A stretch of 58,364 bases of DNA from Patescibacteria group bacterium (GCA_018608435.1 JABAZV010000007.1:13946-72309), one strand, 5' to 3'. Positions 9,279 to 17,727 are shown, counted from the stretch's first letter. Translations and numbers: made by a program. Notes: generated by a model from the letters alone, not told the origin.

Positions 9279-11638
9279 GTCCAATTAGTTATCTCTTCCT
9301 TGTCTTCACCATGATCAATGGCATATTGTCGGTTTTCATCTAGCTTCTCTTGATACTCGGTCACCAGTGCGTTAGCTTCTTGCTCAGAAATTACACCCTG
9401 CTTGGCAGCGCTTACAAAAGCTTCCATCGCCAAGTGAAAACGATCTACGTGGTTGCGCACCAGCATATCAAACGGGGTAGTAGTAGAACCGCTCTCTTCA
9501 TAACCATGCACATAAAATCGTTTTGGGTTTTGTGCGTAATCAAACAGTACTTGCTTGATAGTTTGCGGATATCCATGGAAATTGATAATTACTGGTTTTT
9601 CCTCAGTAAAGTAATGTTCGAAGTCATGACGCATTACGCTACAAGCCGAATGTCCAATACCCATACCTGAAAGTGATGTAATATTTACAAACCGCAAGCG
9701 CAACTCTGGCACTCGTTTGCGCAAGATACTGATGGCCGCCAGTGCTTCCATAGTTGGATAATCGCCAGCTGCTGCAAAAACGACATGAGGATCTTCATCA
9801 CTGGCAAAATCCCAAATTGATACACCTTCAATCACATCTTGTTTAGCTTCTTCAAGCGTGCGCCAAATTGGGAGCGGTCTCTTAGAAGCAACAATTACAT
9901 TTATTTCTTTTTTTGACGCCATCACGCGGTTGAATACAGCCAAAGAAGTATTAGCATCGGCTGGGAAGTAAACATTGGTGAAACATCCTTGGCGCTGCAG
10001 AATTCCATCAATAAAGCCTGGGTTCTGATGAGAAAAACCATTATGCTCTTGTCGCCATGCTCCTGAAGTTAAGATGTAATTGAGTGACGGAATATCACCG
10101 CGGAATTCAACTTCGCGTGCAATCTTAAGAAATTTAGCGTATTGGTCGGCCATACTAGCCACAATCTGCACGAACGCCTCATATGAGACAAATAATCCAT
10201 GACGTCCTGTAAGCACGTAGCCTTGCAATAAACCCTGCAAGCTGTGTTCTGAAAGCATTTCCAGCACGCGACCATCCCATACCAAATCTTTATCCCACTC
10301 CTTGTGTGGCCAAACAAAAGAACGGCCGGTAATTTCAAATACTGGATGCAGCTTATTGGAATAGGTTTCATCAGGTGACATCAAGCGGACGTTGCGATTA
10401 GCTTCATTAGCCTTCATGATATCGCGCAAGTAGAAACCAATGCGCTCCATGCTGCTCTCTACTCCACAAATCACATTATCTTGACTATCGTTTAGGTCAC
10501 AGGTATTGGGCACAGCGTACTGATCAATGTCTGGCAATATTAAAGGCTTAAAGGCAGGGTCTCCACCATGAGCGTGTGGACTATCCCCCATGCGCCTGCC
10601 CTCGCGCGGAATAAGACTTTGAATGTCATCATCAAATTTTGTGCCGTCAAACAAATCGTGGAATCGATATGATCGCAACCATTCTTCTAGTGCTTTTAGA
10701 TGAGTTTCATCAGTCTTAGCTTTTTCAGCAATTACTTGATGAGAATAATGATTGTCTTCAATCTTCTTTCCATCAAGTGTATCGATGCTACCCCAGCCTT
10801 TTGGTGTGCGCAGCACGATCATCGGGAAACGTGGATTTTCATGGAGAGTTTTTTCTCGTGCACAGTGCTGGGTAAAACGAATGGCTTCAATTGCATCATC
10901 CATGACTTTCATCATGCGCGCGTGCGCGTCCTCCTCAACATAAGCATCAACAAAGTGTGGTTCATAACCATAACCCCAAAATAGTGCACGAAGTTCTTCA
11001 TCGCTCATTCGGCCAGGGAAAGTTGGACCTGAAATCTTATAGCCATTTACATGAAGAATCGGTAATACCGCGCCATTGGTAGCTGGATCAATGAGCTTAT
11101 TAATATGCCATGCGGTGGCAGTCGGACCTGTTTCAAATTCACCATCACCAATCAAGCATGGAACAATCAAATCAGGATTATCCAAAATTGCACCATAGGC
11201 GGTTGAGAGAGCATAACCGAGCTCACCTCCTTCAAGAATTACACCAGGCGCTTCAGGATTGCTATGACTAGGACACCCATAAGGCCAGCTAAACTGCTTC
11301 GTCATATGCGAAATACCAGCTGTTGTTTGAGGAATTTTATCAAAATACTTTGACAAAGTTCCTTCCATAAATAAGTTTGACTGCACAGCAGGGAAACCGT
11401 GTCCAGGGCCAAGCACAAAAAGCATCTTAGCATCATGCGCAATGATGGCACGGTTGAGATGGGCGTAAGTAAAATTAATACCCGGGCAGGTCCCCCAATG
11501 TCCTAACAAACGGGACTTGATATGCTCAGGCTTTAATGGCTCTTCTAATAAAGTATTACTTTGTAAATATATTTGGGTGGCAGATAGATAATTAGCTGCC
11601 TTAATGAACTTATCAAGAACTATACTCATAACTATCAT
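9263..11638 (-). CDS. xfp: Xylulose-5-phosphate/fructose-6-phosphate phosphoketolase
   Basis: A 791-residue thiamine-diphosphate enzyme splitting xylulose 5-phosphate (and often fructose 6-phosphate) with phosphate to acetyl phosphate and glyceraldehyde 3-phosphate (or erythrose 4-phosphate). Family blocks are seen throughout: LLGHWGTCPGINFTYAHLNR, the GPGHGFPA loop, GGELGYALSTAYGA, IGDGEFETGPTATAWH (Mg/ThDP binding), SPDETYSNKL and QEHNGFSHQNPGFID. The length is normal. ATG at 11638 is given; ATG at 11629 is a good alternative. It is followed by the overlapping ackA. In a genome with a reduced metabolism this is a major ATP source. Confidence 0.95.
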   Translation of the reverse strand: MIVMSIVLDKFIKAANYLSATQIYLQSNTLLEEPLKPEHIKSRLLGHWGTCPGINFTYAHLNRAIIAHDAKMLFVLGPGHGFPAVQSNLFMEGTLSKYFDKIPQTTAGISHMTKQFSWPYGCPSHSNPEAPGVILEGGELGYALSTAYGAILDNPDLIVPCLIGDGEFETGPTATAWHINKLIDPATNGAVLPILHVNGYKISGPTFPGRMSDEELRALFWGYGYEPHFVDAYVEEDAHARMMKVMDDAIEAIRFTQHCAREKTLHENPRFPMIVLRTPKGWGSIDTLDGKKIEDNHYSHQVIAEKAKTDETHLKALEEWLRSYRFHDLFDGTKFDDDIQSLIPREGRRMGDSPHAHGGDPAFKPLILPDIDQYAVPNTCDLNDSQDNVICGVESSMERIGFYLRDIMKANEANRNVRLMSPDETYSNKLHPVFEITGRSFVWPHKEWDKDLVWDGRVLEMLSEHSLQGLLQGYVLTGRHGLFVSYEAFVQIVASMADQYAKFLKIAREVEFRGDIPSLNYILTSGAWRQEHNGFSHQNPGFIDGILQRQGCFTNVYFPADANTSLAVFNRVMASKKEINVIVASKRPLPIWRTLEEAKQDVIEGVSIWDFASDEDPHVVFAAAGDYPTMEALAAISILRKRVPELRLRFVNITSLSGMGIGHSACSVMRHDFEHYFTEEKPVIINFHGYPQTIKQVLFDYAQNPKRFYVHGYEESGSTTTPFDMLVRNHVDRFHLAMEAFVSAAKQGVISEQEANALVTEYQEKLDENRQYAIDHGEDKEEITNWTWHRR

Positions 11639-11762
11639 TCTATCAGGTTATGCTTCTCTGTGCTTAACAAGCTGTGATTAGTAAAACACTAACAACAGGA
11701 GAACTAACGAGTGCAGGTTGTATGTTTGAACCAATGCAAAAGCTATAGCTACACACTTTTGT

Positions 11763-11768
11763 TATAAT
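11763..11768 (+). promoter_or_regulatory. Consensus -10 box of the SET gene (leaderless)
   Basis: TATAAT ends 6 bases before the ATG at 11775, so transcription would begin at or next to the start codon. No clear -35 is seen. Confidence 0.5.
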
Positions 11769-11774
11769 TCCGGC

Positions 11775-12170
11775 ATGAAACTTCTATCCGATCAGCTCAA
11801 AGTTAAGCGCGGTCTGGCTGGCTTAGGTTTATTCACCAATAAAATTATTGCTCGAGAAGAATACATCCTCGAATACACTGGTGAAGTAATCACTGAAGAA
11901 GAAGCAAATCGCCGCGGCGGAAAGTATCTATTTACTCTGAACGAAAAATACGTGATCGATGGCAAAGGGAGAAGCAATATCGCTCGCTACATAAACCACA
12001 GCTGCAAACCCAACTGCTACGCCGAGCTGAGTCATGATGAGAAACAAGTATTTTTTCGTGCCGAAAGAGAGATTGATAGCGACGAAGAACTTACCTGTGA
12101 TTACGGAGAGGTTTACTTCGAAGATATAATCAAACCCATTGGCTGCCGTTGCTCGGAGTGTTCAAGATAA
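11775..12170 (+). CDS. SET-domain protein, probable protein-lysine methyltransferase
   Basis: A 131-residue minimal SET domain. It has the N-terminal GLGLFTNKII strand, EYTGEVIT, the cofactor-binding motif NHSCKPNC (residues 74-81), ELTCDYG with the catalytic Tyr110, and a post-SET CRCSEC cluster (Cys124, 126, 129) that with Cys78 could bind zinc. SET enzymes transfer methyl groups from S-adenosylmethionine to lysine; the substrate here is unknown. It stands alone between xfp (divergent) and a gene for a protein with a very Lys/Ala/Arg-rich histone-H1-like N-terminus, which is an attractive but unproven substrate. Confidence 0.88.
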   Translation: MKLLSDQLKVKRGLAGLGLFTNKIIAREEYILEYTGEVITEEEANRRGGKYLFTLNEKYVIDGKGRSNIARYINHSCKPNCYAELSHDEKQVFFRAEREIDSDEELTCDYGEVYFEDIIKPIGCRCSECSR

Positions 12171-12205
12171 TTCAACTTCTTTCAAGCGCTAGATAAAACA
12201 AATAT

Positions 12206-12238
12206 AAAAGCCGTGCACTTCCTTAATGCGCGGCTTTT
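12206..12238. terminator. Intrinsic terminator between convergent genes
   Basis: The arms AAAAGCCGTGCA and TGCGCGGCTTTT pair with one wobble around an 8-9 base loop; the A and T runs allow use in both directions. Confidence 0.75.
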
Positions 12239-13038
12239 TATATTTGCTCTTCAGCCAAATCTGCACTTTCTTCTACTTCGTCCTCAGGAGGAACATCAGC
12301 TTCGCTTTCTTCAGACTCATTTACTCCAGAGTTTTCTTGAACTTCTTCATCCTCATCAGTTACGTCAGGATCCTCAGCATTAATTTGGTTAGATTCAGAT
12401 TCTAATTCATCACCAATAATCGCTGTAGTCGAAGCGGTCGAAGTAGCTAAAAAATCTAATGTCGAAGTTGCTGTGTTGGTAGCAATCGGTTTTGGCTTTG
12501 GTGGTTCTGGCACGCTGCCGTCTGCATTTCTTGCTGGAATCAGACCACCATCAACTTTCCTCTCGGTAGTATCTTGCACTTCAAGAACATTACCGCCAGA
12601 CAACATATCGTTTTCGCTAGCTTGCCCGTTTCTAATTCGTTCGTTGCGTTCTTCAATAGTTTGGTAAACGTCGATCCGCCCCGGATCAGAAAAGCCAACT
12701 GCTGCAGATGCGCTCGTGCCAGCCAGCAAAAGAATTGTCACGGTTATATAGCGGTTACGCTTACGTTTGAACAGAACCTGATTTGCACCAATTTTAGTTG
12801 GAGCTTTTCTAGCAGCAGCAATGTCTTCACTAGACATTTTTACCTCTTCTTGTTTTTTTACTTCTTTAACGTCAGCTATTTTATCTTCTCTGTCGTCAGC
12901 AACTCTTCTTGCCGGCGCTTTTCTGGCAGCACGTTTAGTGGTTGCTTTCTTTGCAACTTTTCTTGTCGCCCTATTTCTGGCGGTGCGTTTTTTTGGCGCA
13001 GTTTCAGCCTGCGCCTGCTCCTTAGAAGAAACAGACAT
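12238..13038 (-). CDS. Single-pass membrane protein with histone-H1-like basic N-terminus and acidic tail
   Basis: A 266-residue protein not assigned to a family. Residues 14-50 are repeats of Lys/Ala/Arg (KKATTKRAARKAPARR type) like bacterial histone-H1-like tails. A transmembrane segment lies near residues 95-115 (YITVTILLLAGTSASAAVGF), then a polar Pro/Thr-rich region, and the last 60 residues are almost all Glu/Asp/Ser. The charge pattern predicts a cytoplasmic DNA- or RNA-binding tail and an acidic external domain, i.e. a possible nucleoid-to-membrane tether. This is inference from composition. It is convergent with the SET-domain gene. Confidence 0.65.
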   Translation of the reverse strand: MSVSSKEQAQAETAPKKRTARNRATRKVAKKATTKRAARKAPARRVADDREDKIADVKEVKKQEEVKMSSEDIAAARKAPTKIGANQVLFKRKRNRYITVTILLLAGTSASAAVGFSDPGRIDVYQTIEERNERIRNGQASENDMLSGGNVLEVQDTTERKVDGGLIPARNADGSVPEPPKPKPIATNTATSTLDFLATSTASTTAIIGDELESESNQINAEDPDVTDEDEEVQENSGVNESEESEADVPPEDEVEESADLAEEQI

Positions 13039-13236
13039 AAATTATACTTGAATTGTAACACTCTGTAGCACAGAACCACAAACAAACCCACAGCTATCTA
13101 CTGAAAAATAAAGGCCGTAAATATTTGTACAAAATCATATTGTTCCGCAGGGCAGCAGTGATACTTGCCACTAATAACAAACACAATGAGACTCAATACT
13201 AACCACTTCTCAAAGCTTGTTTTATGTGCTAAAGTT

Positions 13237-13265
13237 TTGCTTAATGTTGTATTAAGCCGTATTTT
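13237..13265 (+). promoter_or_regulatory. Promoter candidate for infC-rpmI-rplT
   Basis: TTGCTT, a 17-base spacer and TATTTT, about 70 bases upstream of infC. A 7-bp hairpin (13239-13245 with 13251-13257) overlaps the promoter. The remaining 13039-13333 region shows no other supported gene. Confidence 0.4.
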
Positions 13266-13333
13266 GTTGCTATTTACATTTTTAAACAGCCACGAATACC
13301 AGCCACAACTCTTATCCCATAATCAAAATAACT

Positions 13334-14026
13334 TTGCGACCACCAAACAAACCATATCACCGAAAAGACACCCGAACCAAAATTAATCAGGCAATTCGTG
13401 CGCCTGAACTACGCGTACTTGGTCCGGAAGGTGAAAACCTCGGCACACTCTCTCTCGTCGATGCTCGCAAAGCAGCTGAAAAATTAAAACTCGACCTCAT
13501 CGAGATTTCTCCTAAAGCGAAACCGCCAGTGGCCCGCATTACTGACTTTGGTCAATACCGTTATGAAACAAAGCGTAAAGCAAGCGCCGTCAAAGCCAAA
13601 GCACACGTAACAGAAACAAAAAGCGCCCAAGTAAAGATCGGCACCGGAGAACACGACCAACAACTAAAGGCCAAGCGCATCGCTGGTTGGCTGGAGGAAG
13701 GTCACCGTGTAAAAGTAGATCTGTTTCTCTGGGGACGTTACAAATACATGGAACCAAACTTCCTTAAAGAAAGGCTAGAACGTTTCCTCAAGATAATCCC
13801 TACCGAATACAAGATCGCTGACCCGATTAAGAAGAGTCCTAAAGGGTTTACCTCCACTCTTGAGCGCGGCACCACCGCCAAAAAAACACAAAAGCCAGAA
13901 GTCATAGCTGAAGAAAAACCAGTTGCCAAAGACAAGCAGAAAAAAGATTCTAAAAAGGCTAAAAAAGATGAGAACAAGTCTAAGAAAAAATCTCTAGACG
14001 AGTTGTTAGAAGGAGGAATGGTTTAA
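13334..14026 (+). CDS. infC: Translation initiation factor IF-3 with long lysine-rich tail
   Basis: IF-3 binds the 30S subunit, prevents premature 50S joining and checks the initiator tRNA. The N domain (INQAIRAPELRVLGPEGENLG, LDLIEISPKAKPPVARITDF) and C domain (about 80-175; KIGTGEHDQQLKAKRIAGWL) are present. The last 55 residues form an extra Lys/Glu-rich tail (KDKQKKDSKKAKKDENK), making 230 residues versus about 180 normally. There is no ATG in a plausible place; TTG at 13334 (or ATA six bases upstream) is the likely start. Rare starts in infC are known to allow autoregulation in enterobacteria; the same may apply here. First gene of the infC-rpmI-rplT operon. Confidence 0.92.
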   Translation: MRPPNKPYHRKDTRTKINQAIRAPELRVLGPEGENLGTLSLVDARKAAEKLKLDLIEISPKAKPPVARITDFGQYRYETKRKASAVKAKAHVTETKSAQVKIGTGEHDQQLKAKRIAGWLEEGHRVKVDLFLWGRYKYMEPNFLKERLERFLKIIPTEYKIADPIKKSPKGFTSTLERGTTAKKTQKPEVIAEEKPVAKDKQKKDSKKAKKDENKSKKKSLDELLEGGMV

Positions 14027-14268
14027 AAACAGTAACTTTAAACGAGCAGGAGCCGTTTATTTTCTTTGGAAACATCGATCAATCAGCCGCAACTCACGAA
14101 AGAACACTGGACTTTTTGCCTCAAATGCGTTATATTTTGCCCACTTTGTCGCGATTCCCAAGCGTCTGAAGCCCGATCAAATACTTAAAACCAAACAAGT
14201 CTAAACTTAGACTTTTTACTGGTAAAATGCACTTCTTTGCAATTTTACAGCTACACTGAATTATTCTT
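14027..14268 (+). promoter_or_regulatory. infC-rpmI intergenic leader region
   Basis: This 242-base gap is unusually long for this operon. It holds a short near-palindrome at about 14197-14210 (GTCTAA..TTAGAC) and a TAAAAT box near 14223, so rpmI-rplT may have their own start or an L20-type control region as known in other bacteria. No coding region is visible. Confidence 0.3.
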
Positions 14269-14460
14269 ATGAAAACTAACAAATCATTCACTAAGCGGAT
14301 CAAAGTTTCCAAAAACGGAAAACTGATCGCTCGAAAGCCCGGACAAAACCACTTCAACGCAAGACAAAGTGGTCGAGCGCGCTTAGCACGCAAACGAACG
14401 CAGTTGCTCACAATGAGCAAACGAATTACCCGCCGCTTCCTCCCTAAGAGTGGAGCATAA
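14269..14460 (+). CDS. rpmI: 50S ribosomal protein L35
   Basis: A 63-residue basic protein with the L35 pattern: MKTNKSFTKRIKVSKNGKL, then RARLARKRTQLL, and the C-terminal RITRRFLP. It is a late-assembling large-subunit protein, in the conserved order infC-rpmI-rplT, 17 bases before rplT. Confidence 0.93.
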   Translation: MKTNKSFTKRIKVSKNGKLIARKPGQNHFNARQSGRARLARKRTQLLTMSKRITRRFLPKSGA

Positions 14461-14477
14461 TCACCTAATATAGAAAT

Positions 14478-14825
14478 ATGGCACGTGTAAAAGGAGGTCT
14501 GATGTCGCAAAAGCGACGCCGCAATATTCTTGACGAAGTGAAAGGTTATCGTTTCGCCCGCTCAAAGAAAAAGGCTGCTGCCCGTGAAGCTATTTATCAC
14601 GCACAGCTACATGCATTTGATCATCGCAAAGACAAGAAAGGAGACTTTCGTCGCTTGTGGACAGTTCGCATTAATGCAGCACTCAAGCCACACAGCATCA
14701 AATACAGCCACTTCATTAATATGCTGAATGTTAAAAACATCGAGCTAGATCGCAAAATTCTTGCAACACTCGCTGTCGAAAACCCCGAAGCTTTCAATCG
14801 AGTGGTTGCTGAAGCGAGTAAGTAG
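14478..14825 (+). CDS. rplT: 50S ribosomal protein L20
   Basis: A 115-residue protein with L20 signatures MARVKGGLMSQKRRRNIL, KGYRFARSKKKAAAREAI, RRLWTVRINAAL and the LNVKNIELDRKILATLAV helix. L20 is an early 50S assembly protein and, in other bacteria, a repressor of this operon. It ends 12 bases before a strong terminator. Confidence 0.95.
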   Translation: MARVKGGLMSQKRRRNILDEVKGYRFARSKKKAAAREAIYHAQLHAFDHRKDKKGDFRRLWTVRINAALKPHSIKYSHFINMLNVKNIELDRKILATLAVENPEAFNRVVAEASK

Positions 14826-14837
14826 CTTACTCAACAT

Positions 14838-14871
14838 AAAAATACCAGTGCTCTAGAGCACTGGTATTTTT
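14838..14871. terminator. Intrinsic terminator after rplT
   Basis: A perfect 34-base palindrome with five A at the left and five T at the right, just after rplT; likely bidirectional, also serving the convergent beta-CASP gene. Confidence 0.85.
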
Positions 14872-14924
14872 ATTGAAGTATCTATTAAGAATAAGTTCAG
14901 GAAGAGGAGATTTGTTTATTTCAT

Positions 14925-16292
14925 TTAGAAGTCTATCTCTACCTCCGCGTTCTCTTCAGGTGCGATTGCGTTAATTCCCAAGTAATCACGTAATCTTTGA
15001 GTAAGGAAAAGACTTGCTCGTTCTTCACCCATCGCTACAAAAACTTGCTTTGGTTGATACTCTTGTGTTCCGCCGTAAACCAAATCAATCAGCTGGTTGC
15101 GGTCTGCGTGGCCTGAGTAGCCTCTAATGGTTTCAACCTGAGCCTTTACCGCCACTTGCATGCCATCTATCCATACTTGCTTAGCGCCGTCTTGCAACAA
15201 CCGACCAAGGCTTCCTACTGTTTGATAACCGACCAACAGAAGCGTGGTATTTGTATCACCCAAAAATTTCTTTTCGTGTCGCCGGATACGCCCGCCATGA
15301 CTCATGCCGGCTCCAGCAATAATTATCTTTGCTCCATGCGTACGAGCGATCTGCGATGATTCTTTTACTGTTTCAGTAAAAGATAAACCTTCAAATGAAA
15401 AGATATCGTCACCGGCTTTTATTTGTTCTTGAATTTCAGACTTTAAGTATTCTGGAAAATCACGATATATATCAGTCACCTTGATAGCTAGCGGGGAATC
15501 AAGGAAAGTTTTAATTGGTGGAATTTTACCAGCTTCTACCATGTTATTTATTTCATATAAAATACCTTGCGTTCTTTCAAGAGAGAAAGCAGGAATGATA
15601 AGCGTACCTTCACGTGCAATGGTTGATTCAATATGCTGCTTGAGGATCGCTGTTCGCTCTTCTACTTCTTCATGCACCCGATCACCATAAACACTTTCCA
15701 TGACCAAGTAATCGTATTTCTCTGGGACTTCAGGTGGTGACAAAAGAGGCTGAGGAACATTGCCAATGTCGCCGGTAAATACAATCTTTTTACCGTGACG
15801 AGTAAACTGAACCATGGCCGAACCAAGAATATGCCCTACGTCTGTGAACTCAACCGTGACGTCATCTTCGAGCTTTATGGTTTCGTGGTAACCAGCAGTT
15901 TTCCAGAGGGACAACGCCAAGTCGATATCTTTTTCACTATAAAGAGGCTTACGTCCTTCCTGCTCTGCCTCGCGCTCCATGATGTGAAGAGAATCACCAA
16001 ACATAATGCGCGTGAGCTCTTTGGTTGGCTCGGTTGAATAAATCGTTCCTCTAAAACCATCGCGCACCAACTTTGGAATACGACCAATGTGATCAGCGTG
16101 GGCGTGAGTAACAAACAACACATCTACTTTTGAAGGATCGTAAACAAACGGACGAGCGTTTATTTCGTCAGCATTTTTATCTCCTTGCACTAAGCCGCAG
16201 TCGACCAGCACAGCCAACTTACCTGTATCCAGCATAAAGTTTGCTCCCGTCACCGAACCGACTCCTCCATAAAAACCCAAAGTTGAACTCAT
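14925..16292 (-). CDS. Metallo-beta-lactamase/beta-CASP RNA hydrolase
   Basis: A 455-residue protein of the CPSF-like/YSH1-type beta-CASP family, close in length and motifs to single-chain bacterial RNA endo/exonucleases. The zinc motif is THAHADHIG (His63, His65, Asp67, His68), followed by DVGHILGSA (third His), FTGDIG (bridging Asp), the beta-CASP insert with PAFSLERTQ and AGAGMSHGGRI, and the final YSGHADR histidine. It has no KH or RNase J C-terminal domain. Predicted to process or degrade cytoplasmic RNA. It stands at the start of its own unit, with a small membrane protein gene just upstream. Confidence 0.88.
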   Translation of the reverse strand: MSSTLGFYGGVGSVTGANFMLDTGKLAVLVDCGLVQGDKNADEINARPFVYDPSKVDVLFVTHAHADHIGRIPKLVRDGFRGTIYSTEPTKELTRIMFGDSLHIMEREAEQEGRKPLYSEKDIDLALSLWKTAGYHETIKLEDDVTVEFTDVGHILGSAMVQFTRHGKKIVFTGDIGNVPQPLLSPPEVPEKYDYLVMESVYGDRVHEEVEERTAILKQHIESTIAREGTLIIPAFSLERTQGILYEINNMVEAGKIPPIKTFLDSPLAIKVTDIYRDFPEYLKSEIQEQIKAGDDIFSFEGLSFTETVKESSQIARTHGAKIIIAGAGMSHGGRIRRHEKKFLGDTNTTLLLVGYQTVGSLGRLLQDGAKQVWIDGMQVAVKAQVETIRGYSGHADRNQLIDLVYGGTQEYQPKQVFVAMGEERASLFLTQRLRDYLGINAIAPEENAEVEIDF

Positions 16293-16315
16293 AATGATTG
16301 TTTGTTTTTCTTATG

Positions 16316-16702
16316 TTATCTATCCATTCTAAAGCTTTGCAAAGTGAAGAATGCGAGTAATCCCCCACAGAAGCCAATCAGAACATCTTGCACAGTATCA
16401 ACAATATAGACTCCTTGGCTAAGTACTCCAATAGAGTACTCAAAAACCTCCCACAAGCCCGTAGTGAGAGCCAGAACAATTAGCATAAGCGCAAGACTGG
16501 GGCGTACATTAATTTTCTTGAAGCTAGTCAAAACAAAAAAACTAATTGCAACCAGTATACCTCCCCAGAAATGCATCATAATATCAAACCACCAGTAAAA
16601 CCAATATAGTGACGCGGCCACAGCAAAAGAGTGCACACCAGCAAAAAGGGTTCCGCCTACAAACAATATAATTGGCAGTATTGTTTTATTCACAGTATTC
16701 AT
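16316..16702 (-). CDS. Four-helix membrane protein, VanZ/DUF2238-like
   Basis: A 128-residue protein with four predicted transmembrane segments. The motifs YWWFDIMMHFWGGILVA, TGLWEVFEYSIG and DTVQDVLIGFCGGLLAF place conserved Asp/His and Glu residues in helices, as in the VanZ/DUF2238 superfamily of small membrane proteins of unknown biochemical role. ATG at 16702 is preferred over an upstream TTG. It is 23 bases from the beta-CASP gene and likely cotranscribed. No specific function can be given. Confidence 0.6.
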   Translation of the reverse strand: MNTVNKTILPIILFVGGTLFAGVHSFAVAASLYWFYWWFDIMMHFWGGILVAISFFVLTSFKKINVRPSLALMLIVLALTTGLWEVFEYSIGVLSQGVYIVDTVQDVLIGFCGGLLAFFTLQSFRMDR

Positions 16703-16807
16703 GATAGCAGCGCGTGTCAACTTGAGCTATTGAAACTTATGGTGTAGTGATTAGGAATAGATTAAAAAAACGGAGCATATCTGCCAACAAAGCGAAATTT
16801 TGACAAG

Positions 16808-16838
16808 AAAAAAGCCAGCCCGGAAGGCTGGCTTTTTT
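16808..16838 (-). terminator. Intrinsic terminator of the 6S-like RNA
   Basis: AAAAAAGCCAGCC pairs with GGCTGGCTTTTTT around a 4-5 base loop; strong T run on both strands. Confidence 0.85.
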
Positions 16839-16991
16839 ATAGGAACCACAAGCGTATGCTCCTGATATTAATATCAGGTGGGCGCCTTCTCTGTTTAGAT
16901 TATTCGAAATTCCTAAATGATTCTCGGCACCAAACGTGACTTCAGACAGCCCTTACATTACGTAATCGGAACATACGTTATTGTGGCTCCT
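16808..16991 (-). ncRNA. ssrS: Structured small RNA with 6S-like architecture
   Basis: No gene is present in 16721-17121, but the minus strand has a clear RNA design of about 184 bases. The 5' segment 16991-16968 pairs with 16862-16841 over about 22 bp (one internal bulge, three wobbles), giving a long closing stem. Inside is an open region, with an 18-base palindrome on the 3' side (16861-16878), and an apical arm built from nested stems: GGTGCC with GGCGCC, TTTAG with CTAAA, and ATT-TCG-AAT. An intrinsic terminator (16808-16838) follows directly. A CATAAT -10-like box at 16999-16994 predicts the start close to the stem's first base. Long closing stem, central bubble, terminal arm and length all fit 6S RNA, which binds RNA polymerase. 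Identification rests on architecture, not on sequence match. Confidence 0.55.
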
Positions 16992-17080
16992 TCATTATGT
17001 TATCACAAAAAATAGAAAAGTGTTGAATAATGTGAGTGGATAGAACTAAAATTAAGCCCAGCTCACAACAGTCACTTAAA

Positions 17081-17118
17081 AATAAAACCGGTACATTAAT
17101 TATGTGCCGGTTTATTTT
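17081..17118 (-). terminator. Intrinsic terminator after ndk
   Basis: AACCGGCACAT pairs with ATGTACCGGTT on the minus strand (one wobble), followed by TTATTTTT; starts four bases after the ndk stop. Confidence 0.8.
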
Positions 17119-17121
17119 TAC

Positions 17122-17727
17122 CTATTCTCCTTTTCCATCCAAATTTACATCGTACAGAATTCTTTCCTGAGCAGTGGTGTAATCAATTATCTCTTCTTTG
17201 GCGAACCAGATTTTGATTTCTCGCTCAGCTTCTTCTGGTGACTCAGACTGATGAACTAGGTTGCGCACAGCTCGATTTTCGTAAGTTGCGTGTCCGTACG
17301 AATCAACAGTATAGTCACCACGAATTGTTCCAACGTCTGAACTAGAAGGTTCTGTTGAGCCAACTATCTTTGTTACCACTGAAGTAGCTTGGTTACCTTC
17401 GATAACCATCGCCAAAACAGGACCAGCAGTCATATACTTAACCACAGTGCGAATGATGTCTTTCCCATATTCAATCGGTTCTTTTTCAATTTCTATCTCT
17501 TGCCCTTTCAACTCTTCCACGACACCTTCACCTTTCTTTTGGTACCAAGCGTCATCTTTGTTGTAGTGATCAAGAAGCTGAGCTTCTGTTGCTTCAATCA
17601 ACTTAAGAGCGCTTATTTTAAGACCTGTTTGTTCAAATCGCTTGATGATTTCTCCGACAAGACTGCGTTGCACAGCATCTGGCTTAAGTAGCACAAGCGA
17701 CCGTTCTTTGTGATAATTGTTTGACAT
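17122..17727 (-). CDS. ndk: Nucleoside diphosphate kinase with internal insertion
   Basis: A 201-residue enzyme transferring the gamma phosphate between nucleoside triphosphates and diphosphates. The N-terminus RSLVLLKPDAVQRSLVGEII is typical, and the active-site His159 lies in RNLVHQSESPEEAEREI. The RGDYT loop is present. It is about 55-60 residues longer than the usual 140, with an inserted segment around residues 65-95 (GEGVVEELKGQEIEIEKEP). The start at ATG 17727 is chosen because the preceding 21 codons are not family-like. Last gene of the gmk-adk-map-orf95-ndk unit. Confidence 0.92.
   Translation of the reverse strand: MSNNYHKERSLVLLKPDAVQRSLVGEIIKRFEQTGLKISALKLIEATEAQLLDHYNKDDAWYQKKGEGVVEELKGQEIEIEKEPIEYGKDIIRTVVKYMTAGPVLAMVIEGNQATSVVTKIVGSTEPSSSDVGTIRGDYTVDSYGHATYENRAVRNLVHQSESPEEAEREIKIWFAKEEIIDYTTAQERILYDVNLDGKGE

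Noticed and set aside
13165..13386. 73-codon plus-strand frame before infC
   Set aside because: It overlaps the infC start and promoter region and has no protein-like features.
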